Shown here in pieces: positions 36,384 to 44,977 of a stretch of 64,000 nucleotides of DNA. Within the stretch, counting starts at the first letter, position 1, and every line of letters begins with the position of its first letter. The DNA is from Pseudomonadota bacterium. GTDB lineage: Bacteria > Desulfobacterota > Desulfobacteria > Desulfobacterales > Desulfolunaceae. The notes under the pieces were generated by a model, which saw nothing but the letters and a program-made list of their open reading frames with translations, had not been told where the DNA came from and made no database searches. The stretch lies in NCBI GenBank assembly GCA_018818835.1, contig JAHIRD010000110.1, forward strand, positions 26,286 to 90,285, read 5' to 3'. A program made the position numbers and the translations under genes.

Positions 36384-37046
36384 TCAGGTCAATTCAAAGG
36401 TAATGGTCAATTCCATGTGGAGGGGGCCGTCAAACAGGTTGGATGGGGGCCGGGCAAAGGGGGAGGCATTTTCCACGGCCTTGAGGGCGGCCTGGTCCAG
36501 GGACCGGTGACCGGAATATTTGAGGATGGCAAGGGAGGATACCTGGCCGTCCGGGGTGATGGTAAATCGCACGGTGACCCGTCCTTCGATCATACGTCCC
36601 CTGGCTTTTTCAGGGTATTGTTTGGCGCTTTCAATTTTCATCCGGACCATATCGTAGTAGTCATTCTTCGAAAAAAGTCCCTGGCCATCCCCGGAGAACA
36701 GTCCGGAGAGACCTTCCACCTGATCTGCTGTGCTTATGGGCGTCTGGATGGTTTCCATCAGGGCCTTGGCCAAGGTTTTGTCTTCGGTGGGCATGTCACA
36801 TCGTGGCATGGCCTTGGGGATGGAGGGCAGGGTGACGGCCGGGGCCGGGGGCCTGATCCTGGGCCTGGGGATGGCTCGCCCAGAAGGTTCAATCCCATCT
36901 TTCATGCTCAGTTCAATGACCGTCAGAGACTCGGACCGATAGATTCCGGATATATAGACAAGCAACACCCCATGAACCAGAACGGACACAGCGATCATGG
37001 CCTGCATCAGGCGGTTGGCTTTTTTTCGGGTCAGCGGTTCAGTCAT
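36384..37046 (-). CDS. tonB: TonB-family energy transducer
   Basis: 220 residues. One N-terminal membrane anchor (AMIAVSVLVHGVLLVYISGI), a Pro-rich periplasmic segment (RAIPRPRIRPPAPAVTLP) and a C-terminal TonB domain (EGRVTVRFTITPDGQV, LDQAALKAVENASPFARPP). It transmits proton-motive energy from ExbB/ExbD to outer-membrane receptors. Start 37046 has AAGGATG spaced correctly; the ATG at 37052 is too close to it. Last gene of exbB-exbD-tonB. Confidence 0.93.
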   Translation of the reverse strand: MTEPLTRKKANRLMQAMIAVSVLVHGVLLVYISGIYRSESLTVIELSMKDGIEPSGRAIPRPRIRPPAPAVTLPSIPKAMPRCDMPTEDKTLAKALMETIQTPISTADQVEGLSGLFSGDGQGLFSKNDYYDMVRMKIESAKQYPEKARGRMIEGRVTVRFTITPDGQVSSLAILKYSGHRSLDQAALKAVENASPFARPPSNLFDGPLHMELTITFELT

Positions 37047-37062
37047 TGTCATCCTTCATTTT

Positions 37063-37464
37063 TTACTTTTCCGTTGCCAGGCAGAGCCGCTCAGCCCCAG
37101 CAGCCTTGGCCAGATCCATGACCTTTACGGCGCGGTTCAGCTCAACCAGCCGGTCGGCCTTGACCATGACCAGCCGGTCCTTTTGACCGCCTATCATGGT
37201 TTTCAATTCCTTGAACAGGGCATCTTCCCTGAATTCCTTGGTGTTGATAAAGGCCCGTCCTTCCCGGTCCACATAGACAGTGATCTCTTCACGGGTAATC
37301 GGGGCAGAGGCTTTGGCCTGGGGTAATTTGACCTTGATGCCTTCTTCCACCATGAAGTTGGTGGTCAAAAGAAAATAGATCAACAGCATGAAAACAATAT
37401 CAATCAGGGAGGTCAAGGGTGTCTGGATGGCGTATCTGGGCCTTTTTTTCCTGTGAACCAGCAT
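37063..37464 (-). CDS. exbD: ExbD/TolR-family biopolymer transport protein
   Basis: 133 residues with one membrane segment (TSLIDIVFMLLIYFLLTTNF) that carries the conserved Asp, and a periplasmic domain. Works with ExbB as the proton channel. Encoded 3 bases after exbB and just before tonB. Confidence 0.95.
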   Translation of the reverse strand: MLVHRKKRPRYAIQTPLTSLIDIVFMLLIYFLLTTNFMVEEGIKVKLPQAKASAPITREEITVYVDREGRAFINTKEFREDALFKELKTMIGGQKDRLVMVKADRLVELNRAVKVMDLAKAAGAERLCLATEK

Positions 37465-37467
37465 GGC

Positions 37468-38082
37468 TTAGTCCTTTTTTTTCAACATCAGGGCTTTGAT
37501 AAAAACCACCGACCCGTCTTGCAATCGTGCTTCGTAGGCATCCACCCGGGCTGTCAGGTAGCTGTGGGCCACCATGGTGGGAAGGGCCACAGCCAGACCA
37601 AGAGCTGTGGTGAGCATGGCCTCCCAGATGCCTCCGGCCAGAACAGCGGCATTGACCTTTCCGCCCATATTCTGGATGACCATGAAGGCCTTTATCATGC
37701 CGATGACCGTTCCCAGGAGGCCCAGGAGGGGCGCGATATTGCCAATGGTGGCCAGGGCCTGGATATAGGTGGAAAGCCCCCGGACTTCTTCGTCCGTGGC
37801 ATTGACAATGACCGTTTCCAGCATTTCCCGATCCAGGTCCTTGACATCCATGGCCTTGGCCAGGACCCGGCCCATGGGGGACTCGCTTTTTTCTGCCAGG
37901 GCCAATGCCTCGGTTTCCTTGCCTCCCAACAGAAGACCCGCCACCTTTTCAGCCAAACCTGCGCCCCGACTGCGCATGCGGGAAAACCGTATCACCCGTT
38001 CAAGAAAAATTGCCAAAGCAAGGGCCGAACACATGAGGATCGGCACCACCAGAACACCGCCTTTTGAAAGAAAATTGATCAT
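37468..38082 (-). CDS. exbB: ExbB/MotA/TolQ-family proton channel protein
   Basis: 204 residues with an N-terminal hydrophobic segment (GVLVVPILMCSALALAIFLE) and two further segments in the conserved region (LATIGNIAPLLGLLGTVIGM, WEAMLTTALGLAVALPTMVA). Start 38082 has AAGGAT upstream. First gene of the exbB-exbD-tonB set, which probably powers the TonB-dependent receptor encoded at 45273-47285. Confidence 0.95.
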   Translation of the reverse strand: MINFLSKGGVLVVPILMCSALALAIFLERVIRFSRMRSRGAGLAEKVAGLLLGGKETEALALAEKSESPMGRVLAKAMDVKDLDREMLETVIVNATDEEVRGLSTYIQALATIGNIAPLLGLLGTVIGMIKAFMVIQNMGGKVNAAVLAGGIWEAMLTTALGLAVALPTMVAHSYLTARVDAYEARLQDGSVVFIKALMLKKKD

Positions 38083-38170
38083 TGTTTAATCCTTATCCTT
38101 GTTTTGTTTCAATGGCCAGCAAACCCACAGGTGCCAGCCATAGGGTATTTCGGTCAATTTATTATCCACC

Positions 38171-38396
38171 ACCCGTTCGCGAGGGCTCACTGAAGGACAC
38201 GAAGAGCACGAAGAAAAGCAAGTAACATGGCCTCCGGCGGTCCTGCCGGAGGCCAAACTTTTGAAAAGTTTGACAAACAGGTATTGCTTTTTTTCATGTG
38301 CTTCATCGTTAGTTTTTCATACACATCAAACACCAAAACCCCTTTGCGTGTTGGGCGAAGACCGGTCCAGATTTCTAAAATCTGGCCACCGGAGGC
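38171..38396. repeat. ACCCGTTCGCG repeat joined to a complete GCCTCCGG element, copy F
   Basis: 38171-38221 matches the ACCCGTTCGCG...GCTCACTGAAGG.CACGAAG repeat. At 38230 the element begins with a perfect hairpin (GGCCTCCGGC / GCCGGAGGCC) and AACTTTTGAAAAGTT. It ends at 38396 in CCACCGGAGGC, preceded by a CCAGATTT...AAATCTGG hairpin. It lies between exbB and the Asp-repeat protein. The rest of the 38083-38476 gap shows no gene. Confidence 0.8.
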
Positions 38397-38476
38397 ATGC
38401 TTTTCTTCGTGTCCGTCGTGTTCTTGAGCGACCAAAGGGATTGGGAGGTTAAACTATTTAATCGTTTTTTTTTCCA

Positions 38477-40183
38477 TTATTCAGAGACCGCAGCCTTTTT
38501 TTCTTTTAAGGCTAAAAGGGGATGGGATCCCTCCTTGTCTTTGAGGGTATCGGCCAAACCGTCGTAATCCAGATCCTCTTTGGTGGATATCAGGGACTCG
38601 GTCTCATCGTAGGTCTCCCACAGATCGGCTTTTCCGTCTTTGTTCCGGTCCTCTTCCACAGAGCGCAGATGATTATTTGCATAAAAAAAACAGGTTTCAA
38701 GAAAGCCGTCGCCATCGCTGTCCTGTTTTGCACAAAAAGGAATCTCTGTTTCATCGTAAAGCCAGACAAGGAAGAGTTTTCCGTTTTCATGGTCATACTC
38801 CTCACTTTTTTCCTGACGGCCCTTGGCATTGAAGTATTCGATGTAGTCGGGGCGTCCATCCTCGTTTTCATCCATGTCCCGCTGGCGCAGGACACTGTCC
38901 TTGAAATAAAAGGTGCTTTCAAAGATTCGGTTGTTGTTGTTATCGGTTTGAGTCACCAGATCCCATCCTGTGCGATTGAACCACTGGATGGTTTCAAAAT
39001 AGCCGTCTTCATCCGAATCTTTTTCAGCGCTGATTTTGATTCCATGGGAAAAAGCGATTTTCAGGTCAACCGTTCCATTAAAATCCATATCCGCTTCCAT
39101 GCGCTCTTTTTCTTCAGCCCCATTAAAAAATATGCGGTTATCAACCCTGCCGTCCTTATTTTCATCCCGGGTCTGAACAACGAGTTTGCCGTTTTGATAC
39201 AGATAGACCGATTCCAGAAAACGATCTCCGTCGGCATCAAAGATTGTTTTTAGAGGTACCCCGTCCCCGAAGGTTCGAATCCGGTCAATGGTGCCAGTGA
39301 ATCGAGTGTCTTCACGGATTTCGGCAATCTGGCCTTTGGAGTCGAAGGTCATGAAACAGTCCATGGCCAGGTCAAAATTGGTGTCTTTTTCTTCTTTGAC
39401 GGGCAGACCGTTGGAAAAGGAGGCAATCCGATCCATGTTACCATCCAGGTTCCGGTCTGTTTCCTGCCGGGTGATCTGTCCTTTTTCATAAAAGCGGAAG
39501 GTTTCAAATTGGCCGTCCGGATCCAGGTCGTGACGGCTTTTCAAGGGCTGACCTTGGGAATCATAGTTGATTTCGGTCTCAGCCCGGCCATCCTCAGTAT
39601 CATCCACGGACTTGAGAACCGGGAGGTCATGGTTGTAGGTGACGGTGATATTGACAATTCCGTTTTCATTGGGATCCGCAGTCATGGATGAAAGGGTCCC
39701 CTGGTCGAAGGTGTAGACATGGTCAAAGAATCCGGTTTCCGTGGTGTCTTTTAGTACCTGAATAAGGGTTTCCGTTTCATCGAAACGGGCGATCCGGGTG
39801 ATGATACCCAGGGTGTTTTTCAGTTCCTGACGCCTTCGTTTTCCGTGATCAAAATAGTCAAACATCTCGGTTTTTCCATCACCATCCGCGTCACGTTCGA
39901 TCCTTACAAGCATGTCGTCCTTGTAGTATTGAAACCGGTCCAAGAGACCATCACCGTCAGTGTCCATCTCAACACGGATAAGGTCTCCTCCGGGTCCGTA
40001 GACCCTGACATGATCCACCAGGCCGTTGGTGTCGGTGTCTTTTTCAATGCGTTTTTCCTGGGGCTGTCCAAGAACCGGGACGGCTGATAGAATAAGAATC
40101 ATCAGCCATAGAGAAAGAAGATATCCTATACTGGGGAATCGTTTAAAACCGGCGTTTTTTATGCCCGCTCGTTTTTTTTCCAT
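38477..40183 (-). CDS. Secreted protein of about nineteen Asp-rich calcium-binding-like repeats
   Basis: 568 residues. An N-terminal hydrophobic segment (LLSLWLMILILSAVPVLG) is a likely signal peptide ending near residue 39. The rest is a run of about nineteen units of roughly 27 residues, each with a D.D.DG...D loop (DTDTNGLVDH, DTDGDGLLDR, DENKDGRVDN, DSDEDGYFET) followed by a short beta-like segment (RFQYYKDDMLVRIE). The loops resemble EF-hand or thrombospondin type 3 calcium loops. The tail is KEKKAAVSE. Probably periplasmic or surface-attached. Function unknown; its position next to exbB and cooT may be chance. Confidence 0.85.
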   Translation of the reverse strand: MEKKRAGIKNAGFKRFPSIGYLLSLWLMILILSAVPVLGQPQEKRIEKDTDTNGLVDHVRVYGPGGDLIRVEMDTDGDGLLDRFQYYKDDMLVRIERDADGDGKTEMFDYFDHGKRRRQELKNTLGIITRIARFDETETLIQVLKDTTETGFFDHVYTFDQGTLSSMTADPNENGIVNITVTYNHDLPVLKSVDDTEDGRAETEINYDSQGQPLKSRHDLDPDGQFETFRFYEKGQITRQETDRNLDGNMDRIASFSNGLPVKEEKDTNFDLAMDCFMTFDSKGQIAEIREDTRFTGTIDRIRTFGDGVPLKTIFDADGDRFLESVYLYQNGKLVVQTRDENKDGRVDNRIFFNGAEEKERMEADMDFNGTVDLKIAFSHGIKISAEKDSDEDGYFETIQWFNRTGWDLVTQTDNNNNRIFESTFYFKDSVLRQRDMDENEDGRPDYIEYFNAKGRQEKSEEYDHENGKLFLVWLYDETEIPFCAKQDSDGDGFLETCFFYANNHLRSVEEDRNKDGKADLWETYDETESLISTKEDLDYDGLADTLKDKEGSHPLLALKEKKAAVSE

Positions 40184-40190
40184 GTTTAAT

Positions 40191-40298
40191 ACCCGTTCGC
40201 GTTGCTCACTGAAAGGCGCGAAGAGCTTTGCGGGGCAAAGCTCTACATAAAAATGATATGGGACGTATGGGACCTATGGGACTTATGGGGCCTATGGC
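40191..40298. repeat. ACCCGTTCGCG repeat followed by tandem TATGGGAC decamers, copy 3
   Basis: 40191-40227 repeats ACCCGTTCGCG...GCTCACTGAAAGGCGCGAAG. A hairpin GAGCTTTGCGGGGCAAAGCTC follows, then four units GATATGGGAC, GTATGGGAC, CTATGGGAC, TTATGGGGC. It lies between cooT and the Asp-repeat gene, and shows two of the window's repeat families side by side. Confidence 0.75.
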
Positions 40299-40326
40299 CA
40301 TCCAGTGTTTAATAAGAATTAAACAT

Positions 40327-40530
40327 TTATTTCATGCTATCCATGGGTTCAAAGACCATTTTATGGTTGACCAGATTCATGAAAAGGATCCGGCCTTTGA
40401 TGGTTTTTTGTTCCCCGAAAATACTGGTGAGTAGAAATTCCTGATCATCCATGGGCTCCATGAGATCCACGGATTCCATGAAAAGGGACTCGCTACCGTC
40501 TTTCATGATATAGGCATTGGCTTCACACAT
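40327..40530 (-). CDS. cooT: CooT-family nickel-binding protein
   Basis: 67 residues beginning MCEANAYIMKDG, with LFMESVDLMEP and TSIFGEQKTIKGRILFMNLV. CooT is a small dimer that binds one nickel through its N-terminal Met-Cys and was first known from CO dehydrogenase maturation. The start at 40530 is decided by a strong GGAGG seven bases upstream and by the MC N terminus; upstream in-frame sequence belongs to the overlapping gene. It overlaps the DUF3842 gene by 8 bases. No CO dehydrogenase gene is in the window. Confidence 0.85.
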   Translation of the reverse strand: MCEANAYIMKDGSESLFMESVDLMEPMDDQEFLLTSIFGEQKTIKGRILFMNLVNHKMVFEPMDSMK

Positions 40531-40945
40531 TGAACACCTCCTTGAGTTTGTCTTCCACAACGGTTTTAACCATATGGGGCAAGGGCTCGCTGATCAGGCC
40601 CACCATCTGGACTTTCTCCTGGGTCAGGGGCAAAAGGATCTTGGGTGCGGGGGAACTCATCACGGCTTCGGCCATGGCCGGAGTCACTTCACCGAGCATG
40701 GCATTGGCCCAGGTCACGGAAATGGAGCCGATGATCACATCCGCCAACATGACCGATCTGACAATGGCGTTTTCTCCGGTGGCCCCCCTGTTGGCTCCGG
40801 CCTTGAGCATCTGGCCCGTTGCTATGGCATTGGTTCCCAGACCCCAGACCTCAATGGATTCCCCATAAAAGGCCTTGAGGGATTTGATCAGGGTTTTTCC
40901 GATGCCTCCCCCCTGGCCGTCGATCACACAAATCGTCTTCCGCAT
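40523..40945 (-). CDS. DUF3842 family protein
   Basis: 140 residues. KTICVIDGQGGGIGKTLI, GLGTNAIATGQMLKAGA and RGATGENAIVRS are the family's conserved blocks; GEVTPAMAEAVMSSPAPKILLPL follows. The glycine-rich start suggests nucleotide or cofactor binding, but the function of the family is not established. It is translationally coupled to cooT, which suggests a metal-related role. Confidence 0.87.
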   Translation of the reverse strand: MRKTICVIDGQGGGIGKTLIKSLKAFYGESIEVWGLGTNAIATGQMLKAGANRGATGENAIVRSVMLADVIIGSISVTWANAMLGEVTPAMAEAVMSSPAPKILLPLTQEKVQMVGLISEPLPHMVKTVVEDKLKEVFNV

Positions 40946-41045
40946 GGGCTGGATTGCCCCCTTTTTCCAAAAACAAAACTTAAAAATGATGAACTCGTAA
41001 AAAGTCGACAGATGGGACTTTTTACGACGCCATTAAAAATAAAAA

Positions 41046-41093
41046 AAGCCACGAAAACAACCACCCGTTATGGGTTGAATGCCTTCGTGGCTT
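41046..41093 (-). terminator. Rho-independent terminator after the ABC-transporter/TiaS-like operon
   Basis: On the minus strand, AAGCCACGAA and TTCGTGGCTT pair as a 10-bp stem. A second short pairing (AACCCATAACGGGT) is in the loop and seven T follow. It ends transcription coming from the TiaS-like gene before the DUF3842-cooT pair. Apart from it, the gap 40946-41272 holds nothing recognisable. Confidence 0.8.
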
Positions 41094-41272
41094 AAAATAA
41101 ACGCTATGTTTAATCAGGTTTTGTATGCTTCTGTCTACAGACAGACGTTGAAGGAAAATGTATACCCAACGCCCTTGCGCTGTCAATTGAAAAAAGGGCT
41201 GTTTTGATATTTGCGAAATTTTTATCATGCATGAATGGTCGTCTATTGGGGGGCGGCTTTCAAAACGATTCA

Positions 41273-42022
41273 TCAGTACCTCTTAACTTCTTTTTTTGTC
41301 AGAGTTCTCCATACCCGTTTCCCCTCCGTGTCTTTTTCCATTTGCGTCACCAGGACAATCTGCCGGCCTCCTTGAAGAACGGTTTTCAATTCATCCCCCC
41401 CCAAGAGCACAGATGCGTCATTGGAAAGAATTTCTCCGGTTTCACTTTGGACCCCCTGGATAAACCCATGGGACGTGAGGTCTTTGACCCCTATGGTTGC
41501 ACCTTCCCGTCCCAGATGATACCAGCCCCTGAATCGTCCGTCGTTTCCCGAGAGTCTCAAGCCTGTTCCGGCCAGGGCCCCGATCACACCCTGGCCTGTT
41601 CCTCCGTGCTCGGACAGGTGAATGGTCAGCTCCCGGGCAAGCTCATAGGCCGCCGCTTTGGTGAGGACGGTTTGTTTGGCCATATGGCCGAACTGGATTA
41701 GTTTTTCCCTGTCAAAGGACTCATCGATCAGGGTGACGCACAGTCCGGGGTCGGAACCGGGGGCGCTTTTTTCTTCAAGGAAGCGGCTGCAAAATTCGAT
41801 GACCTCTCCCACGATGGTTTTTTCGAGTTCCACCTCACAGCACAAGGAACTGTTATGGGACGTATAGGGGATGGCATCATCAACAAACAACTGATGGCGG
41901 GATATGGCTGAACAGGTGCCCCAGTTCTTTGTTTGAATGTTCTCACACAAGGCCTGGAGCAGATGACCCGTGCCCGGCCCGTCTTTTTCATCCGTATCAT
42001 CAATGCATAGATAGATGTTCAT
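41273..42022 (-). CDS. TiaS-like (tRNA-Ile2 agmatinylcytidine synthetase-related) domain protein
   Basis: 249 residues. The N terminus YLCIDDTDEKDGPGTGHLLQ is the Asp-rich motif of the TiaS catalytic family. GVIGALAGTGLRLSG and GRFRGWYHLG follow. TiaS proper is archaeal and larger, with zinc and OB domains that are missing here, so a tRNA role should not be assumed. It directly follows the ABC-importer genes (10 bases after the binding protein), so it may act on the imported compound or its metal. Confidence 0.75.
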   Translation of the reverse strand: MNIYLCIDDTDEKDGPGTGHLLQALCENIQTKNWGTCSAISRHQLFVDDAIPYTSHNSSLCCEVELEKTIVGEVIEFCSRFLEEKSAPGSDPGLCVTLIDESFDREKLIQFGHMAKQTVLTKAAAYELARELTIHLSEHGGTGQGVIGALAGTGLRLSGNDGRFRGWYHLGREGATIGVKDLTSHGFIQGVQSETGEILSNDASVLLGGDELKTVLQGGRQIVLVTQMEKDTEGKRVWRTLTKKEVKRY

Positions 42023-42031
42023 GGTTAAATA

Positions 42032-43123
42032 TTATCCCCTTTTTTTAGGTATTCGCTCACGTTTTCCATCAAGAATCTGATTCACTTCAGTGTCCGAAAG
42101 GTCGTAATTGAAAAATGTTTTATAAAAATTCCGTGTTTCGTGTGCCAGGTCAATGTCTCGAAACGTTTCAGGATAAAGCATTTTGGCTGCCCAGCCTATG
42201 GCCAGTGGGGTTTCCAGGGAACCGGGATGCCCCCAGCGGGATATGGCGATGGGCAACAGGAAAACTTTCTTTGTTTTCACGGCCTCCAGGGGGGCCCACC
42301 TTCGGTCTAACAGGATCTGTTTTTTTACCGAAGGTTCATTCACAAGAATCACATCGGGGTTCCAGATCAGAATCTGTTCCATGACCACGCCATTATGCCC
42401 ATCGATTATGGACTCTTTTTTTTTACAGGCCACATTGATTACGCCCAGAACATTCAGCCAGTCCGTTGAAAGACTCCGGGGGATGGTGGTCCTGTTGGCC
42501 TCGTTTACCGAATGATAGATCCGAAGTTTCCGGTCTTCCCGGATCAGGGATACCCTGGAGTGCACCTTTTGGATGGTGTCATTGTAATAACGGATGTAGG
42601 CATCGGCTTTTCCCGTGGCATCCAGGGCCTGGCCGATCATGGCAACGGCATTCTGCTGCTCTGTGATGGATGCGTAATCCACAATCAAATAGGGGATATG
42701 AAAGGCTTCCAGTTTGGATGTCTCACCCGTGTTCTGTCCCACATCGGCGGAAACAAAGACCAGGTCCGGCTTTGCCTTTAACAGTTCTTCCATGTTGATG
42801 CCACCCTGGGACTTGGGCACCCGGGCATTTAGAATGGAGGGGCAGATTTCAAGCAAAAGAGAATCCCGCTTGAGACCCTTGGCCACAGCAACGATATCAT
42901 CACCCCGTCCCATCATGGTCACGGCGTGACCGGCAAAGGCATACAGGCAGGCGATCCGTTTGATGGTTTCAGGTAAGGTCACCTTCCGTCCGGCACAATC
43001 AACGACATAACGTCCAGCCGGGTTGCCCCCTGTGTTTGCATCATCAGCCCAGGAAGGGACCGCAAGAACCCCAACAAAGATTAGAACACACAGGATATTC
43101 CGCCGCAAAACACAGGTTTTCAA
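42032..43123 (-). CDS. ABC importer substrate-binding protein, iron-complex/cobalamin (FecB/BtuF) type
   Basis: 363 residues with a signal peptide (ILCVLIFVGVLAVPSWA). The periplasmic binding fold shows DCAGRKVTLPETIKRIACLY, SILNARVPKSQGGINMEELL, PDLVFVSADVG, and a C-terminal RWGHPGSLETPLAIGWAAKM typical of anaerobe members of this family. It overlaps the ATPase gene by 4 bases. Substrate may be a chelated metal (iron, nickel, cobalt) or a corrinoid; sequence alone does not tell. Confidence 0.88.
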   Translation of the reverse strand: MKTCVLRRNILCVLIFVGVLAVPSWADDANTGGNPAGRYVVDCAGRKVTLPETIKRIACLYAFAGHAVTMMGRGDDIVAVAKGLKRDSLLLEICPSILNARVPKSQGGINMEELLKAKPDLVFVSADVGQNTGETSKLEAFHIPYLIVDYASITEQQNAVAMIGQALDATGKADAYIRYYNDTIQKVHSRVSLIREDRKLRIYHSVNEANRTTIPRSLSTDWLNVLGVINVACKKKESIIDGHNGVVMEQILIWNPDVILVNEPSVKKQILLDRRWAPLEAVKTKKVFLLPIAISRWGHPGSLETPLAIGWAAKMLYPETFRDIDLAHETRNFYKTFFNYDLSDTEVNQILDGKRERIPKKRG

Positions 43124-43944
43124 GGCCGTTCTCCTTCACTATCAAGGGTTTTTACAGGGATCACATGCTTAAGGGGAGCCCCGTTATTGTCAAAGGAAAC
43201 AATGGTTGAATCGATTCCATAGAGTGTCCGTATACCGTCTTTGGTCAACACCTGGTCGGGAGGGCCGGAATGAATGAAACGCCCTTTGTGAAGCATGGCC
43301 ACCGTGGTGGGTATCTGGTGGCTTTCAAAATAGTAGGCCTGATTCGGGAAATGGGTGGAGATGACCAAGGCAAGGCCACGGGTCCGCACAAGGTTCATGA
43401 TGGTTTCAAGAACGATAAATTCGTGTTTGAAATCAAGGTGGGCCGTGGGTTCATCCATGATGATCACAGGAGCCTGTTGGGCCAGGGCCCGGGCAATCAA
43501 AACCAGTTGTCGTTCTCCGCCACTCAAAAGAGTATAGGGCCGCATGGCCATTTCGGTCAGGCCGACCTGTTCTATGGCCTCCCAGGAAATGTCTTTGTCG
43601 TCGGGGGAGGGGGATGAAAAAAAAGGGATATGGGCTGCCCGTCCCATGAGAACCATGTCAAAGACCGTGTAGGGAAAGGTTCCTTCATGGTTCTGGGGCA
43701 CGTAGGACATGGACTTTGAAAGCCAGCCTGACCTGCAAAGGGCTGAGTCTTTTCCCCGGATGAGAATTTGGCCTTCATCGGGAGTCAAAAAGCCCAGAAC
43801 ACAGTCGAGAAGGGTTGTTTTTCCGCAGCCGTTTGGGCCCAGAAGACAATAGACCTGGCCAGGCTCCACACAAAAGCTGATCTGGCTGAAAATGATGCGT
43901 GCCCCGTAGCTGAAAGAAATGTTTTTTACATTGATCAGAGCCAT
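43120..43944 (-). CDS. ABC importer ATPase, FecE/BtuD type
   Basis: 274 residues. Walker A GPNGCGKTTLL (about residue 36), Q-loop YVPQNHEG, signature LSGGERQLVLIARAL and Walker B VIIMDEPTAHLD. Encoded between the permease (4 bases upstream) and the binding protein. Confidence 0.95.
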   Translation of the reverse strand: MALINVKNISFSYGARIIFSQISFCVEPGQVYCLLGPNGCGKTTLLDCVLGFLTPDEGQILIRGKDSALCRSGWLSKSMSYVPQNHEGTFPYTVFDMVLMGRAAHIPFFSSPSPDDKDISWEAIEQVGLTEMAMRPYTLLSGGERQLVLIARALAQQAPVIIMDEPTAHLDFKHEFIVLETIMNLVRTRGLALVISTHFPNQAYYFESHQIPTTVAMLHKGRFIHSGPPDQVLTKDGIRTLYGIDSTIVSFDNNGAPLKHVIPVKTLDSEGERP

Positions 43945-43948
43945 GATT

Positions 43949-44953
43949 TTACCATCCCCTGCCCTTGGTTTTTTTCAAAAGATACACGAAAAAGGGCGCC
44001 CCGAACAAGGCCGTCAGAATGCCGATGGGGATTTCGGAACCGGTGAGCACCCGGCTTGCAATGTCGATCAGAAGCAGAAAGGAGGCCCCCATGGAAAAGC
44101 TGACAGGAATCAGGATCCGGTTATCATTGCCCACCACCATGCGGCCGATATGGGGAATAATCAGGCCCACCCATCCGATGACACCGCTCACGGATACGGC
44201 ACCGGCCGTAGCCAACGTTGCGCAGACAATGACCAGTGCCTTGGTCAGGCCCATGTGGGCTCCCAAGGTGTGGGCTTCTTTATCCCCCATGGAAAGAACG
44301 TTGATTCGAAACCGAACAAGATAAAGACCCAGAGCCCCCAGAATAATGGGCGGCCCTGCAATGGAAAGATCTTCAAGCTGAGCGCCTGCCAGGGAGCCCA
44401 TCAGCCAGAAAACAATGGCTGGCAGTTGTTCGTAAGGGTCTGCCACATATTTGACCAAAGAGATCAGGGCGGAAAACACCGATGACACGATCACCCCGCC
44501 CAGCACAAGCATGATGGCCGGTGTTTTCTGGTAGATCCGGCCGATCATGTAACTCAGAAACACAGCAAACATGCCGAAAAAAAGGGCCAGGGGATAGGTG
44601 GCTGATACACGATGGAAAAGAAGAATCCCCAGGGCTGCCCCAAAACCTGCCCCGGAACTGACACCGAGAATCCCGGAACTGACCAGTGGATTTTTGAACA
44701 GCCCCTGGAACGCTGTGCCGCTCACGGCCAGTGCCCCGCCAACCAAAGCTCCGATTATGGCCCTGGGCAGACGGATGTCCATGATCACGGCATAGGCGAT
44801 ATCCGTGTGATTCTGAAAGGGATAAAAGAGCCCCTCAACGCCAATGGCAAAAACCTGGCTCAAAGACACAGGGTACCTCCCGATGCATAGGGACATGATC
44901 ATGCATGCCATGGGGCAAACGATTGAAAGGATGATGATGGCTTTTTGTTTCAA
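43949..44953 (-). CDS. ABC importer permease, FecCD/BtuC type
   Basis: 334 residues, about nine to ten membrane segments. Family blocks are RLPRAIIGALVGGALAVSGT, PLVSSGILGVSSGAGFGAAL and ISGVIGWVGLIIPHIGRM-like GVIGWVGLIIPHIGRMVVG. First gene of the ABC operon; a GCCTCCGG element (44978-45258) separates it from the receptor gene upstream in the same direction. Confidence 0.95.
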   Translation of the reverse strand: MKQKAIIILSIVCPMACMIMSLCIGRYPVSLSQVFAIGVEGLFYPFQNHTDIAYAVIMDIRLPRAIIGALVGGALAVSGTAFQGLFKNPLVSSGILGVSSGAGFGAALGILLFHRVSATYPLALFFGMFAVFLSYMIGRIYQKTPAIMLVLGGVIVSSVFSALISLVKYVADPYEQLPAIVFWLMGSLAGAQLEDLSIAGPPIILGALGLYLVRFRINVLSMGDKEAHTLGAHMGLTKALVIVCATLATAGAVSVSGVIGWVGLIIPHIGRMVVGNDNRILIPVSFSMGASFLLLIDIASRVLTGSEIPIGILTALFGAPFFVYLLKKTKGRGW

Positions 44954-44977
44954 TGACGGCCTTTTCTTCTAAGTCTT

